A model generated the notes under the pieces. It saw only the letters and a program-made list of their open reading frames with translations, ran no database searches and was not told the DNA's origin. From Daucus carota subsp. sativus (taxonomy: Eukaryota > Streptophyta > Magnoliopsida > Apiales > Apiaceae): a DNA stretch of 64,000 nt. Location: NCBI RefSeq assembly GCF_001625215.2, contig NC_030385.2, forward strand, positions 30,033,598 to 30,097,597, written 5' to 3'. Numbering within the stretch: the first letter of the stretch is position 1; every line of letters starts with the position of its first letter. The translations under genes and the position numbers were made by a program. Of this stretch, positions 49,304 to 61,573 are shown piece by piece.

Positions 49304-52300
49304 ATGGAAGTTGCCGCCGGCGAGCCGGTAAGAGTCCAAACCCTATCCCAAATCACCAAAGCCTCACGGATCCCCTCTCAATACATCCAACCACCCGAGA
49401 CCCGACCCGACCCCCATACCTCTCAGATCACCCTCCCGTCAATCTCCCTCAGCAGCCACCGTGACTCCGCCGCCCTCCGCCGTGAAATCGGCGAGGCCTG
49501 CCGAGACTGGGGCGCCTTTCACGTCATCGATCATGGCGTTCCGGTAAATTTGCTGAGTGATATGCGAAACAACGGGCGATCATTTTTTGAAGATAAGGAA
49601 CTTGAGGAAAAGATGAAGTATTCTTGTGATCCTAATTTGCCTGCCTCTGAAGGATATGGAAGCCGGATGCTGGTTGAATCTAACGACACCGTTTTGGATT
49701 GGAGAGATTATTTTGATCATCATACAATGCCCGTTTCTCGGAGGAATCCATCCAAGTGGCCTGACTCTCCTTCTAACTATAGGTAGCTATGTCGAGTCGT
49801 ATATAATTATGGTTATTACTTTTTAGATATCTTTATATGTGAGATAATTTTTGTTCCTAATTTAAGCAAGGAAGCTCGTGCTGATCACATAACTCTGAGG
49901 AAGAGGTGTATATTGATAATTACATGCTTAAAACCCACTACAAATGGAACAAAAATGATATGTTAATGCTCAATTCGAAGAGGATTGATAATGGCATGGG
50001 TACTTTCTTTAAGCTTTTTGAATAACGAAGTTCATTCATCGCAAATGGTCTAGGAATCGCCTCACTATTCTAATTGAATTAAATATATAAAGCAATCATA
50101 TCCAGTTATTGCTATTCTGTGTTTTCTATAGTGTCACTGGATTCCTTTATGTGATGTGATATTATTATAATATGTAGTGATATCTGTATATGTAGTAACA
50201 TAATATTTGTTCCTAATTTAAGTTAAGAAACTTGTGCTGATCATTTACCGAGGAAGCGGTCTGTATTGATAATTATATGCTAAAACCCACTGCAAATGGA
50301 ACAACACTGATATGTTAATGCTCAATTCATAGAGGATTAATAATGGCATGGGTAATTTCTTTATAAGCTTTTTGAATAACCAAGTTCATTCATCACAAAT
50401 GGTCTAGGAATCGAATCACTATTCTCTCTATATGTAACATAATATTTGATCCTAATTTAAGTTAAGAAACTCCTCGTGCTGATCATATACCAGGAAGAGG
50501 TCTGTATTGATAAGTGCTAAAACCCACTGCAAATGGAACAATAATGATATATTAATGCTCAATTTGTAGAGGATTAATAATGGCATGGGTAATTTCTTTA
50601 AGCTTTGTGATTAACCTAGTTCATTCATCACAAATGGTCTAGGAATCGACTTACTATTCTCTTTATATGTAACATAATATTTGTTTGTAATTTAAGTTAA
50701 GAAACTCCTCGTGCTGATCATATACCAGGAAGAGGTCTGTATTGATAATTATGTGCTAAAACTCACTGCAAATGGAACAACAATGATATATTACTGCTCA
50801 GTTTGTTGAGGATTAATAATGGCATCGGTAATTTCTTTAAGCTTTTTGACTAACAAGTTCATTCATCACAAATGGTCTAGGAATCGACTCACTATTCTAA
50901 TTGAATTAAAAATAAAAAGCAATCATATCCTGTTATTGCTATTCTGTGTTTTCTATAATGTCACTGGATTCCTTTATGTGATGCGATTTTAGTATTATAT
51001 GTAGTGGATAGTTTTTTGGTGGAGTGATTGCTTTTTACTCTGGTCAGGCTCATTATAATAAAGAGAATGGCGTTATTTTAATATTTAATGAACAATTAGC
51101 TGACGTTAGGCAAAAATGAAACGTTTAAACAAAACTAACAAAGTCATTATACAGGGAAGTTGTAGCAGAGTATAGTGATCACATGCATGCCCTAGCACAA
51201 AAGCTTTTGTGTTTGATTTCTGAAAGTCTGGGCTTGCCTTCATCTTGCATAGAAGAGGCTGCAGGGGAATTTTACCAGAATATAACTGTGAGTTATTACC
51301 CGCCTTGCCCGCAGCCAGAGCTTGCTCTTGGTCTTCAATCTCATTCCGACATGGGTGCCATCACCCTGCTCATCCAAGATGATGTTGGAGGTCTTCAGGT
51401 GTTGAAGGATGGTGAATGGGTAACTGTACATCCTGTATCTGATGCCATTGTTGTAATATTGGCTGACCAAACTGAGGTACCACTTCATATAACTTACTTA
51501 CAATGTTGTATTTTGTATGGTTTAACTGCTATGCTAGATTATCTTTGTTTTTGAATTGCGAATGCTTCGGAATTGTAGGAGTTAACGATCATTTTGAATT
51601 GTTGTTGTTGAGATTATGTATATCTTCTAGAGTTCTAGTACATCAAGTAAATTGAATGTTGTAATGAGGTTTTTACTTACTGGTCTTCAAAAGTTTATCA
51701 AGTTTTATATTTTATTAAAGAGAAGAATCCATATAAAAAGGGACTTTGCAAAAAGAAGGAAATTTTCTTGGTTGCTACCTGAATTTTTCTTTCCGGGATC
51801 TTTCAGTTCACCTTTTATGATACATCAATTTTTATGTCTGTCATTTCCGCTTTGCTGTTAGAACATATTCTGTTCCATTTAGTTATATTTTGATTATCAG
51901 CAAGGTCTCACGTTGCTGTCCTGTTTCCTGCACCGTATGGAAGTTCTTGGTTTCTACTTTCTAGCATGACATGCAATGTCTGTACAATTTCACTGACCTT
52001 AGAGATGACCATTGTTTGAACAGATTTTGCTCCTTTCTTATATGCCGTTTGCAGACCTTGAAAAGTGAAGATGCATTTGTTTCTGTTGTTTCCTATACAC
52101 ACTTTGTAGTACACCGACCCAATTACTGCAAACTATAAAGTGTAGGGTGGAAGACATGCAGAGAAAAACAGCACTCTTCTTTTTAGGAGATGAAGTAATT
52201 GTGTTATTGAACTACAATGTGTATATGTATATATCTGTTTGTGTAAATTACATGAAATTGTAATCAAGAAACATGTTATCAATCACAAGAGCAAAATGAT

Positions 52301-52574
52301 TAATTAGATTCTCTTTCCTATGTTTGGCCCTATTGGCTCCTTTGTGCAGGTTATAACAAATGGCCAATATAGAAGTGCCATACATCGTGCCATCACCAAT
52401 GCCAACAGGGCCCGCCTTTCAGTTGCTACATTCCATGACCCTGCAAAGACGAAGACAATCTCCCCAGTTATTCATCCTCCTCGATACAAACAAGTGCTCT
52501 ATGGTGATTATGTTTCGTTGTGGTATACAAAGGGGCCAGATGGGAAAAGAAACATTGATGCCCTTCAGATTTAG
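49304..52574 (+). CDS. 2-oxoglutarate/Fe(II)-dependent dioxygenase (DOXC class)
   Basis: Exons 49304-49782, 51155-51476 and 52350-52574 encode 341 residues in phase. The N-terminal DIOX_N region contains ACRDWGAFHVIDHGVP. The catalytic 2OG-FeII domain contains YYPPCPQPELALGL, the iron ligands H223 and D225 (QSHSDMGAITLL) and H279 (SAIHRAI), and the 2-oxoglutarate-binding R289/S291 (ARLSVATF). These enzymes oxidise small molecules such as hormones or specialised metabolites in the cytosol. The substrate cannot be told here, although DMR6-, LBO- and JOX-like groups share this layout. The segment between the TISPV and HPPRY motifs seems shorter than in homologues I recall, so a small deletion near the C terminus or a mis-set exon border is possible. 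Intron 1 holds four diverged copies of one unit. Confidence 0.88.
49850..50960. repeat. Diverged repeats filling intron 1 of the dioxygenase gene
   Basis: A unit containing TAATGGCATGGGTA and, about 50 bases on, CACAAATGGTCTAGGAATCG recurs four times (landmarks near 49988, 50341, 50578 and 50817). The spacing is about 350, 237 and 240 bases. A separate flanking block, GTTATTGCTATTCTGTGTTT, appears near 50105 and 50933. The pattern suggests stepwise tandem growth of the intron. Confidence 0.8.
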
Positions 52575-53147
52575 TAAAAAATTGTCTATCGTCGTGGTTA
52601 CAGACTTTTAAATCTGAACTCCATATCTTTTTATCAGTTGGTGCTTTCAATATCTATGCTTTGTGATCTAGTTGAAGTGGCATCACCAAAGAATATATAG
52701 CAACGTAAACCAGCTTGTTCATTGTATTTATAGGATTTGTATTCTGTCAGTGTTTACATATTTGTTGTGGACTTTAAGCAAAGGGGAGTAAGAATCTGCT
52801 GGTGTGGAAGCAAATCAGCCAGCACATCCACTATAGGAGCGACCAATACCAAGGGAGTTGCTAAAAGAACTCCAAATCTGACCAGAAGAATCTGAAATCA
52901 ACTAGACACAGAAGATCATCTATTGTTTTGCCTGCTCACACTGGTTAATGGTTATATGCCTGGTTTTGTTCATATATAACCCTCTATCCTTTTTCTTTCA
53001 AGTTGGACTAGGACTTTATGTAAATAAAGCATGTGATGATAGCTTGTACTCTATTTTGTCTTATTTCAACTGATATACAAGCATATTAAGATTCCTTCTT
53101 ATTGCAACTAATATTCATATATACGTATATCCAAATGGAAAATTATA
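52575..53147. other. 3' flank of the dioxygenase gene
   Basis: Probable 3' untranslated region and intergenic DNA. Nothing further was recognised. Confidence 0.4.
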
Positions 53148-53428
53148 CTCCCTCCGTCCACACCCATTTCTTTACACTTTCCTTTTTGGGGTGTCCCACC
53201 CAATTCTTTACATTTCAAAACTTACCAAAAATAGTCAATGGGTCTCATCACTTCTCCACTTTTCTTTCCTTTGCACACTACTTTTACTCCACTATCTTCT
53301 TTTTATACATTAAAAATCAATGGGTCCCACCACTTCACCCACTTTTCCTTCTCTTTTCCATTACTTTATACATATTCCTTAACCTCTGTGCCCAACCCAT
53401 TCGATAAGAAATGGGAGGGACGGAGGAG
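53148..53428. mobile_element. Stowaway MITE, 281 bp
   Basis: It opens CTCCCTCCGTCCACACCCAT and closes with the inverted counterpart ATGGGAGGGACGGAGGAG, with TA on both sides (53146-53147 and 53429-53430). It is unusually C- and T-rich inside, with repeated TGGGTC(T/C)CA(T/C)CACTTC blocks. Confidence 0.82.
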
Positions 53429-53429
53429 T

Positions 53430-54264
53430 AATAATTATATTTGATGAAATATATTAATTCCTATTTCGGGACTGTTTGGCTTAGGTTATATTTATTATTA
53501 TAAAGTAGAAATTATTTAAGAGTGAACAATTATTTTTAATCTATCTTGTATGATAAATATATTAATATTTACAACTTATTAGGTATTAAATTAATAATAT
53601 AAATAAAAAGTTACAAATTAACTTTTAAAATGATTATATATATATTTATGAAGTAAAATTGCGAAAACCAAAGTAAATCGGTGCAAGAAGCTAACAGTTC
53701 AAAATAAGCCATGGAAGCATGAAGCTATCAAAACTAATATGATTGTTTAAATGGACGATAATAAAAGCAATTAAACTAAAAAAACATATGATGTTATTAA
53801 TTTCTTTTTCTGCGTCTGTTTTAAAGACAAGAAAAATCGAAAGGAGAATAAGAAGTGCTGAGAAATCGAGATTTTTTTACAAATATCTCTTCCTGTTGCT
53901 CCAAGATTATTTATTTTTAATGGTTTTCTCCTTCCTCAAATCAGGTATGCAGTGTAATATATACTTACTAATCTTCCCACGCGGATAATAAAAAATGAGT
54001 AAAACATCTAGTAAAATAAATAAAATTGTAGCCGAAGTAAAATAAGCGAGGCGCGTGAGGCGTGAGTTGTCCACGCGGAAGTTTCAAAGTTGTACAGACA
54101 GACAGCATAATCTTCAAACGCACAACCAAAGAATAATAACCCAACTTTTATACTACTGTAAACCAACGCAACTCAGTGATCGTATAAAGCAAACAAATTG
54201 AATTGAATAGCGTTCTCTTGATTCTCATCTTCTCTTGTTGTTAAATACATAAACACAAACAGCG
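53430..54264. other. Upstream region of YKT6
   Basis: AT-rich to about 54000, then a probable promoter and leader. No distinct motif was assigned. Confidence 0.4.
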
Positions 54265-57200
54265 ATGAAGATAACGGCGTTACTGGTACTTCGATGCGAC
54301 CAGTCGGGTTCGGATCCAGTGATCTTAGCCAACGCCACCGATGTGAGCCACTTCGGTTACTTTCAGCGCTCCAGCATCAAGGAGTTCATCGTCTTCGTCG
54401 GTCGCACCGTCGCTAGTCGCACTCCTCCCAATCAACGCCAGTCTGTTCAACACGAAGGTACATAACGTCTTTCTTAATTTTGTCTTTTTCATTTTCAATT
54501 CTTTAGTGTTTTTTTTAATATTTTTTAATTGGATCTGTGATTCGGAGACGGAGTTGATTATCGAAAAGGCTTGATTGTAGTCAATAGGAGTATGAAAAAG
54601 GCCTGAGGATTTTGATGTAGTTAATTTTTCCTGAATTTTTCTAATCTGCTAGGTTTGTAGGTTCTAGTGGAGTTGAATTAAAGTCGATGCTCTTTTAAGT
54701 TGTGCCAAGTCCGTAAACTAGTGTCGGACCTTGGGGTTCTGAGTTTGAATTATCTTAACATAAGAAGCTCTTGAAACTGTGGATACCTATGAATAAATTC
54801 AGTACAACTCCCAGACACTGGCTATGGTTTTGGTGCTCCGCTTGAACGATCTCCAAATCATTAACATTTACCCCTTCATGTTTTAGAAGAGTTGGAACAT
54901 CAGAAGAGAGGGTAAACAATCTCCTTACCATTAACCCGCAGGTCCTACACATTTCTTTTGGTTTTAAGAATTGTGGTGCCCAAAATGTTGAAAAGGTTTG
55001 AGTGATATGTATTGGCCCTTGCATATTTTTCATATTATCGGTCTTCTTGTTTCTTTACTTTCTCATATCTATCGATCGCGGCTCGGCAGACACAACCTTG
55101 TGGATAAAATTGCTTTTTCACCTTTAAGAATCAAAAAGTAGTTAATCAAGTCTTGAAATTTGAGCTTTGAGTATTGCAGGATTAAAATCTACCTGAAAAG
55201 ACATAATCTGTTGATTTGAGATGATTCCCTCTGTAGATTGTGCTTCTGGCTCGGCCAACTGTTGACCCATTGAAGAACTCCTTCAAACATGCGAGTCAGT
55301 TTTGGCTTTTGAAACCATAGGGAGAAAACCTATTGTCCAAGCCAACTGTTTGAGTTGCAAATCGCAAATTAATCCTTAGATTTATTCAATTATAGTCAAT
55401 TCATAGTATCCATAATCTCCCCAGTAGTAAAGATTACCATTGTTTAAATATATTTCTTAAAATCTAGAAATTAAGTCAACTTGGAGAACAAGTAAAATAC
55501 TGTACAAAAGAAAACAAACCCATTATTATTCTACTAATATATTCTTATATAAAACCAAATCACTAAAAAATAATTTGTTCTTACATATATATAAATTAAT
55601 TTTTCCCTTTACCGGATCATGGAGCTTGGTGTTGAATGCATATTTTGTGTCATAAATTGATACTTAGAAAGCCGTGCAAGGAATTTTGGCATTTTTAGAT
55701 GTGGAATATGAACTTATAGGCCTAATTATGTCTTATCTTAATGTTGATTGACAGAGTACAAGGTGCATGCTTATAATAGAAATGGTCTCTGTGTCTTGGG
55801 ATTCATGGATGATCATTACCCAGTCCGTAGTGCATTTTCTTTGCTGAATCAGGTATGTATGTTTATGTAACTTCTGTGTACTGATTATTTTATAATGCAC
55901 AATTAGTTTGCATATGTTAATTTTTGTGTTTGGTTGTGTCTGGAAATGATAAGCATATGACTTTATGAGAAAACAGAAATCTATGCCCTGATTATATATA
56001 AAATATGTCAGCTAATAGATGAGTACCAGAAGAATTTTGGAGAGTCCTGGCGAACTGTGCAAGCAGATAATGCACAACCGTGGCCCTATCTGAATGAAGC
56101 TTTGACCAAATTTCAGGTAATTATCCAGTTTCTTTCAGATAGGAAATATATATTTAAAATCATAGTGCTAAGATTCTCCAGCATTGTCCTTGCTAGTACT
56201 TTGAATTTTATCAAAAGTTGCACTGCTTGAAGATTTGAATTAATCTTTTTATTCGTTCCCTTTGATGTATTTAGGACCCTGCCGAGGCTGACAAGCTGCT
56301 GAAAATTCAAAGAGAACTGGATGAAACAAAAATTATACTTGTAAGTTGTAGTTTGTTACTGCATATGTTCCTTTTACTATAACTTCCTACTTGGTCAAGT
56401 CTCTCCTTGTGGCAATATTGTTATATTTATCTATTATGTGACACTGGCATCATGAAATACTTCACACTGAATGAATAATTTGAATGGTTCACATTTATGT
56501 TTCTATTTCGTATGCATGCACATCCACCTGAAAGATTAAATGGAATATACCTTGAAAGATCCCAAAGTAAACTAGTGACCAGTAATGAATACTGTAACTC
56601 TGCATAAGCGTATCAACTTGTATTGAAGTTTGTTTTCACTTTGAAAAGGGTCTCTGTCTATTGAGAGTGGCGACCACAGCAGAGTATTAGACCTTTGGGC
56701 TTTGGTGATTACTTTTATTTCTTCTATAAGCCTTCTTCCTTCCTTTTTTATTTCTGTTTTAGCTGGAGTAGAGTCCAGGTCTCTGTTTCAAGTTAGCAAC
56801 TAGTGCCGAAGAACAATATGAGGATTGTGAAAAAATGTGCAGGGAGTAGTGGAGTTTTCACCATCATTGGTGTCTTTGAACTCTGAATTAAATTGGTAGT
56901 AATGAAATTGATAAAGTACTGACAATCACAGATATTTCTCCAGCAAAGTTGTTCAAATTTCTATTCCATTCCCTCCAATTACACTCCTTCCAGTTAAAAT
57001 ACTTGATTAGAAGAAAATAGGCAAAATTCAGCTGTCCAAATATGGTTCTTTACATATAGCGGCCATATTATAGTCGTAAAATGGGATTAGAAATTTATAG
57101 CCATATATGAAATTTTAATATTGTATCAAGTTAATCAAATATATGGATTGGCTGGTTTTTTGGTTTTTGTCCCTTGTCATGCCAAAATATACTTGAAAGA

Positions 57201-60148
57201 TGATTGAAAACAGTGATTCACAGTCTTATCATGCAAAATCCCAACCTAAAGTTGCAAATTCAATAGATAGCGACTCAAAGTACTTTTTGTGGCAGAAAGC
57301 CTACAGAAACAGCTCACTTGGGTCTTTGGTATCCTTCAGAAAGTATGTTAGACGAAATCTGACCTGATTATTAATAGCATGTTACTTCTTTGTTATTTAA
57401 AATTACCTATCTATGTAATCATCAAATAAATCTGCTGTGATAGTGTTTGTTTAAAAAATATATAAAAATTGTGGCCATATGTGGAAGCTAGAAATCAGGG
57501 ATTTTCCACTTACCTGCCGCAGTGTGCAGCCTATACTTATGGATTCTTCTCTTACCCACAAGTGAGAGAAAATAATGTAGATACATGAAATCGTAATCGA
57601 TTAGACACGTTAAAAGTAATAATGACACATATTAATGAGGATAATGAACTTTTTTTTTTTGCCAGAGATAATGAACTTAATTAACTGACTATTTAGTTTT
57701 ATATAAATGAAACTCTTGAAATATATATACTACATATATATTTGATATATTAATACATATGCAAACTACCACTGCACCTGAATCCCCATGATTTTAGATT
57801 TGCCGAATTTTCGTATCTTAGTACTACGCACCCCCCGCACCCGCACTCATGCTTCCTAGTGTGGAAGCTACAAAACTACTCGCAGAAACAACCTAGATCC
57901 GGCATTCCAGGTTGAATATGTAGGTAAATAAGCCTTGAAGGGACACGGTGCTGCTCCACAGATTGCTGTAATTGCATATATGATTTGTGACAAAATCCTT
58001 TTTTGTTCATCTTGGTGGTTAATTTGGCTTTTAATTTTATTTTAAATAATCAAAAGACATTCTATGAAATGCAAAATTACTCTATAAATGGCAAATCTGT
58101 AACATCTATATCACGGAGTTGTAGATATATTCACTTGTTTTTACTTCGTCTTATTGTATCTCTTGTAGATATTTAATAATGATATTATTTGCTACAGCAC
58201 AAGACCATTGACAGTGTTCTTGCTCGAGGAGAGAAGCTGGACAGTTTAGTTGAGAAAAGCTCAGATCTTAGTGCAGCTTCCCAGGTATGTCAAACCAGAT
58301 TATGAGATTAGATATTATAACAATTTTCTATGCATAAGAAGAATTGTTGTATATAATAGATTCTGTCATGCATTTGGAAATTGGAATAGTAACTCTTTAA
58401 AGCTGCAAATGTCTTTAGATGTACATGTACATATATTTTTGACATTGAACATGCCCTAGTTTGTCTTCACATACCGTACCTACCAGCAATATTACTTACA
58501 GTCCTTACATCCATTTTTATATTGAATGGAAGATAAACTGTCATTAGTACTCAGCTTCATCCAAGATTAAAATTCTAAACTCAGGAGGTATGCCCTTACT
58601 TCCAAACACACGATCAGCTGATCATCATAGGGAACTCCGGCAAGGCCATGAGCTGAATTATTTGCAGATCGTCCAACATATAGCAATAAAGCACCCTTTA
58701 ATGAATCATATAATCTCTTACATTTGTCAAGCACACTCCTAAAATATGAGGCCATTTTAAGATGACTCTAATAGCTTGCACCACTGTAAGACTATGAGTT
58801 TTAACTTTTAAGTACCACTTGATCCCAAGGTTTATTTCTTAATCCAACTCAAGGCTTCAAACAAGCCAATTGCCTCAGCCATCTCAGGAGACACTTCGCC
58901 CACAAGACAACTGGTTAAGCCTACACCACTGCACCTATCATTCCTTCGCCATGCGGCCAAAACTAAACTGTCCAGTGTCTTTGAAAAGAGCTGCATCCAC
59001 ATTTATTGTTTATGGCTTTAAGCGGAGGTCTGATCCACCTTCCATAGCTATCATCTGGAAGAGAAAATATCAGAGCTGGTACCAACACTTTGTTTTGAGA
59101 CTTGATCCATGGATATAGAGTACTTTGAGCTGAAATAACCACTGCTGCAGCTCCCAAACCTTTCTGCTGCCAGACCAAGTCATTTACGAGTTTTTAAATA
59201 ACCCATGTCATCATCCATATTTAAATGTCATAATATGACCATGAGAGAGTAAACCAAGGTAGGTTAGTTTGTGACATAGAGTAGTATGTATAGAAACCAT
59301 AAGAAAGGTCAACTCTTTGTCAAGTACTATTGGATTTCATACCATCCTCTTAACTTCTAGCCTCTGACCATGTCCAGGAATTGGAACTAATTTGCATTCT
59401 TTTGGGTCTGATACATATAACAGGCTAACAGCTATTTAACAATGATTGGATTCACCGAGTTCTAGTGTACTTACTATGCAGCTTCCACTATTCTTTATCT
59501 GTTTTCAAAGGCTGAGTGATTATCTAGTCTCATCCTTGTCACCCTTGCCTTATCATTCAATTCAAATTTTGTTGCTGTGTGTAACTTAAAATTATATATA
59601 AAGGCCAATATAGCTACTCCACATTGGATAACATATATAAATGTGTAATCAAGTCGAGCTGACTGTTGACGAACACTGTTAGTCTCGAGCACGACTGAGA
59701 AGTTCGAACTCAAGCTTGAGCTCGATGATTCATTTTATGAAAGTCAAATATAGGCTCAACAGAGAGTGATATGCTTTAAGTACGGATTGTAAACTCGAAA
59801 TAACAATACTAAATATTACTGAAAGCTTAGGGTCTGAGCTTGATTTAATATGTAAAATACATATATATTCTTAATATATCTAAGATTAGATTACTGTAAA
59901 CAAAATTAGAACTTGTTATATACATATCTTAATATTTCTCATAAACTGTTTGAGCGGAACATGCCTTTGTTTATGTCATGGGATGAATATTCCATCTACT
60001 TAACGACCCTCTAATTAGAATTCTCGTTCTTTCTTTTTCCTTTTTTATAATTGGCATTTCTTTTCTGATATGTGGTCTGTGTGGTCTCTCTCTTCAGATG
60101 TTCTACAAGCAGGCCAAGAAAACCAATCAATGCTGTACAATACTGTAA
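54265..60148 (+). CDS. YKT61: YKT6 R-SNARE (longin), YKT61-like
   Basis: YKT6 is a lipid-anchored R-SNARE used in ER-Golgi, vacuolar and autophagic fusion. Six exons (54265-54457, 55755-55852, 56012-56116, 56275-56340, 58198-58284, 60098-60148) give 199 residues, exactly the Arabidopsis length I recall. The longin domain covers about 1-125 (MKITALLVLRC, FGYFQRSSIKEFIVFVGRT, EYKVHAYNRNGLCVLGFMDD). The SNARE helix follows the PAEADKLLKIQRELDE segment, with the zero-layer arginine R164 in SVLARGEKLD. The C-terminal CCTIL (195-199) is the palmitoylation/prenylation box that replaces a membrane anchor. Introns 4 and 5 are about 1.8 kb each. The last exon codes for only 16 residues and carries the lipid box, so skipping it would free the protein from membranes. 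The gene is convergent with the lipocalin gene. Confidence 0.96.
57640..57678 (-). mobile_element. Ultra-short poly(A) insertion in YKT6 intron 4
   Basis: GATAATGAACTT occurs at 57640-57651 and 57667-57678. The 15 bases between read TCTGGCAAAAAAAAA on the minus strand. The structure is the same as at 24553 and 48594-48683. Confidence 0.72.
58567..59178 (-). mobile_element. LINE-derived RNase H-like fragment, antisense in YKT6 intron 5
   Basis: Minus-strand frames resemble the plant RNase H-like domain (RVT_3) found at the ends of LINE polyproteins. At 58963-59178 there is WIRPPLKAINNKCGCSSFQ, the WxxPPxGxxKxNxDGA-type start. At 58567-58755 there is VLDKCKRLYDSL and VGRSANNSAHGLAG, the RxxNxxAHxLA end. 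The central part lies in other frames with stops, so it is an inactive relic. A host gene fragment of the same domain is the alternative. Confidence 0.6.
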
Positions 60149-61573
60149 AAGCTTTGCAACCACGTGTATCTTATATACTTTCGTTTGTGATGGATGATCC
60201 TTCCACGTAATCATTGTTTATATATCATGTTATAAATTTGATACAAGTCCAAGAGTTCCTTTGCTTGGGAGATTTGACAGCAGAATACTAGTATTATGGA
60301 CTATGTTTTCTGAGGTTTGTTTTAGTATCTGTATGTTTACTATTGATTGCATTGTTCCGGTCAGCAGGCAGTTCAGTGTCATCTATTTACCAATTGTTGC
60401 AATTTTCACTACAAGGGGAAATCTTTACTCAAGATACACCAATACATCTGAATCTGATTGCCCAGAGCAGAGTAAACACAACAGAAGATGCATGCAAATT
60501 TTGCACCGTTTTTAATAAGAGTCAGTTATCTGTCAAGTCTGCCAAATGAACACTCTAAAAGACCAAATCGTGTTACATGAAATAATGTTGTGTTACGTTT
60601 TGCAGTGACTTTTAGATCTGAATATAATTATGTAATGTTTTTTCATAAGAATCAAAATATTAGATTATTCGATATAAATAAGTGAAGTTCGATTTTGAGA
60701 CCTAAATATTACTATGTAATGTTTTTTCAGAAGAACCAAAATATTGGATATTTAGTAAGTGAATTTCGGATCATGTTTCACAACTTTGACATTTTTAGCA
60801 TTACTTGAAGGAATCGCGACCTTTCTCGATAATTCCACCCCCTCTCAGTTTCTGGTCAGAGTACATCAACTCACTTCATTTTTGATCTATTGATGATGCA
60901 ACTATTTTGGAATTTGGAGGTGTCTTTTTCACATTTAGTTCTCAAACTTTAGCGATGCAGTTAAACTTTTTACAATGAAATCAGTGAAAGCTTTTTACAA
61001 TGAAATCAGTGAAGGCCCGTGTTTCCAACTGGGGGTGAATGTATGTTTCAAACACAGGGTGAATTTATATGTTTCAGACACAGTCCTGATCACAAATCAA
61101 AACTTCAACCAGCAGTGCACAAGAAGCTAAATAGAATTTCAAGCCTTCTCTCAGTATGCTACATTAATAAATGATAATCGACCAAGGCCTGAAGCATTCT
61201 CTCGGTTACTCGGTATGCTACACTAATTATCGACCAAGGCCTGAGGTAAACAAGAACACAAGATACTTATACAGCCACATCCTCCATAGTACCTTGCAAT
61301 GAACATGTCACTGCTAACTTGACAAAGCCAGACAGGCATGGAAAAAACCAAACATGAGTTCACTCAGTAATGTACATACATAAACTTAAGTTTTAAATAA
61401 ACAACAGACAAGAACAAGCCTTACAAGTTACAAGTATAGAACATAAATCCTTAGTACTTAAACCGAACAAAGCTATTCAAAATTTACGAGAAACTGACAG
61501 GCAGCTAGAAGAACTGTAGCTTTTATTTTGAACTTCACGCTCAAGACAATCAAACCCCTCTGGCAGTCTCATT
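60149..61573. other. Intergenic region between convergent YKT6 and lipocalin genes
   Basis: It carries two short direct repeats. One is AAGCTTTTTACAATGAAATCAGTGAA-like units near 60970-61015; the other is ATCGACCAAGGCCTGA near 61177 and 61233. The rest is 3' flanking sequence of both genes, with no other gene seen. Confidence 0.45.
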
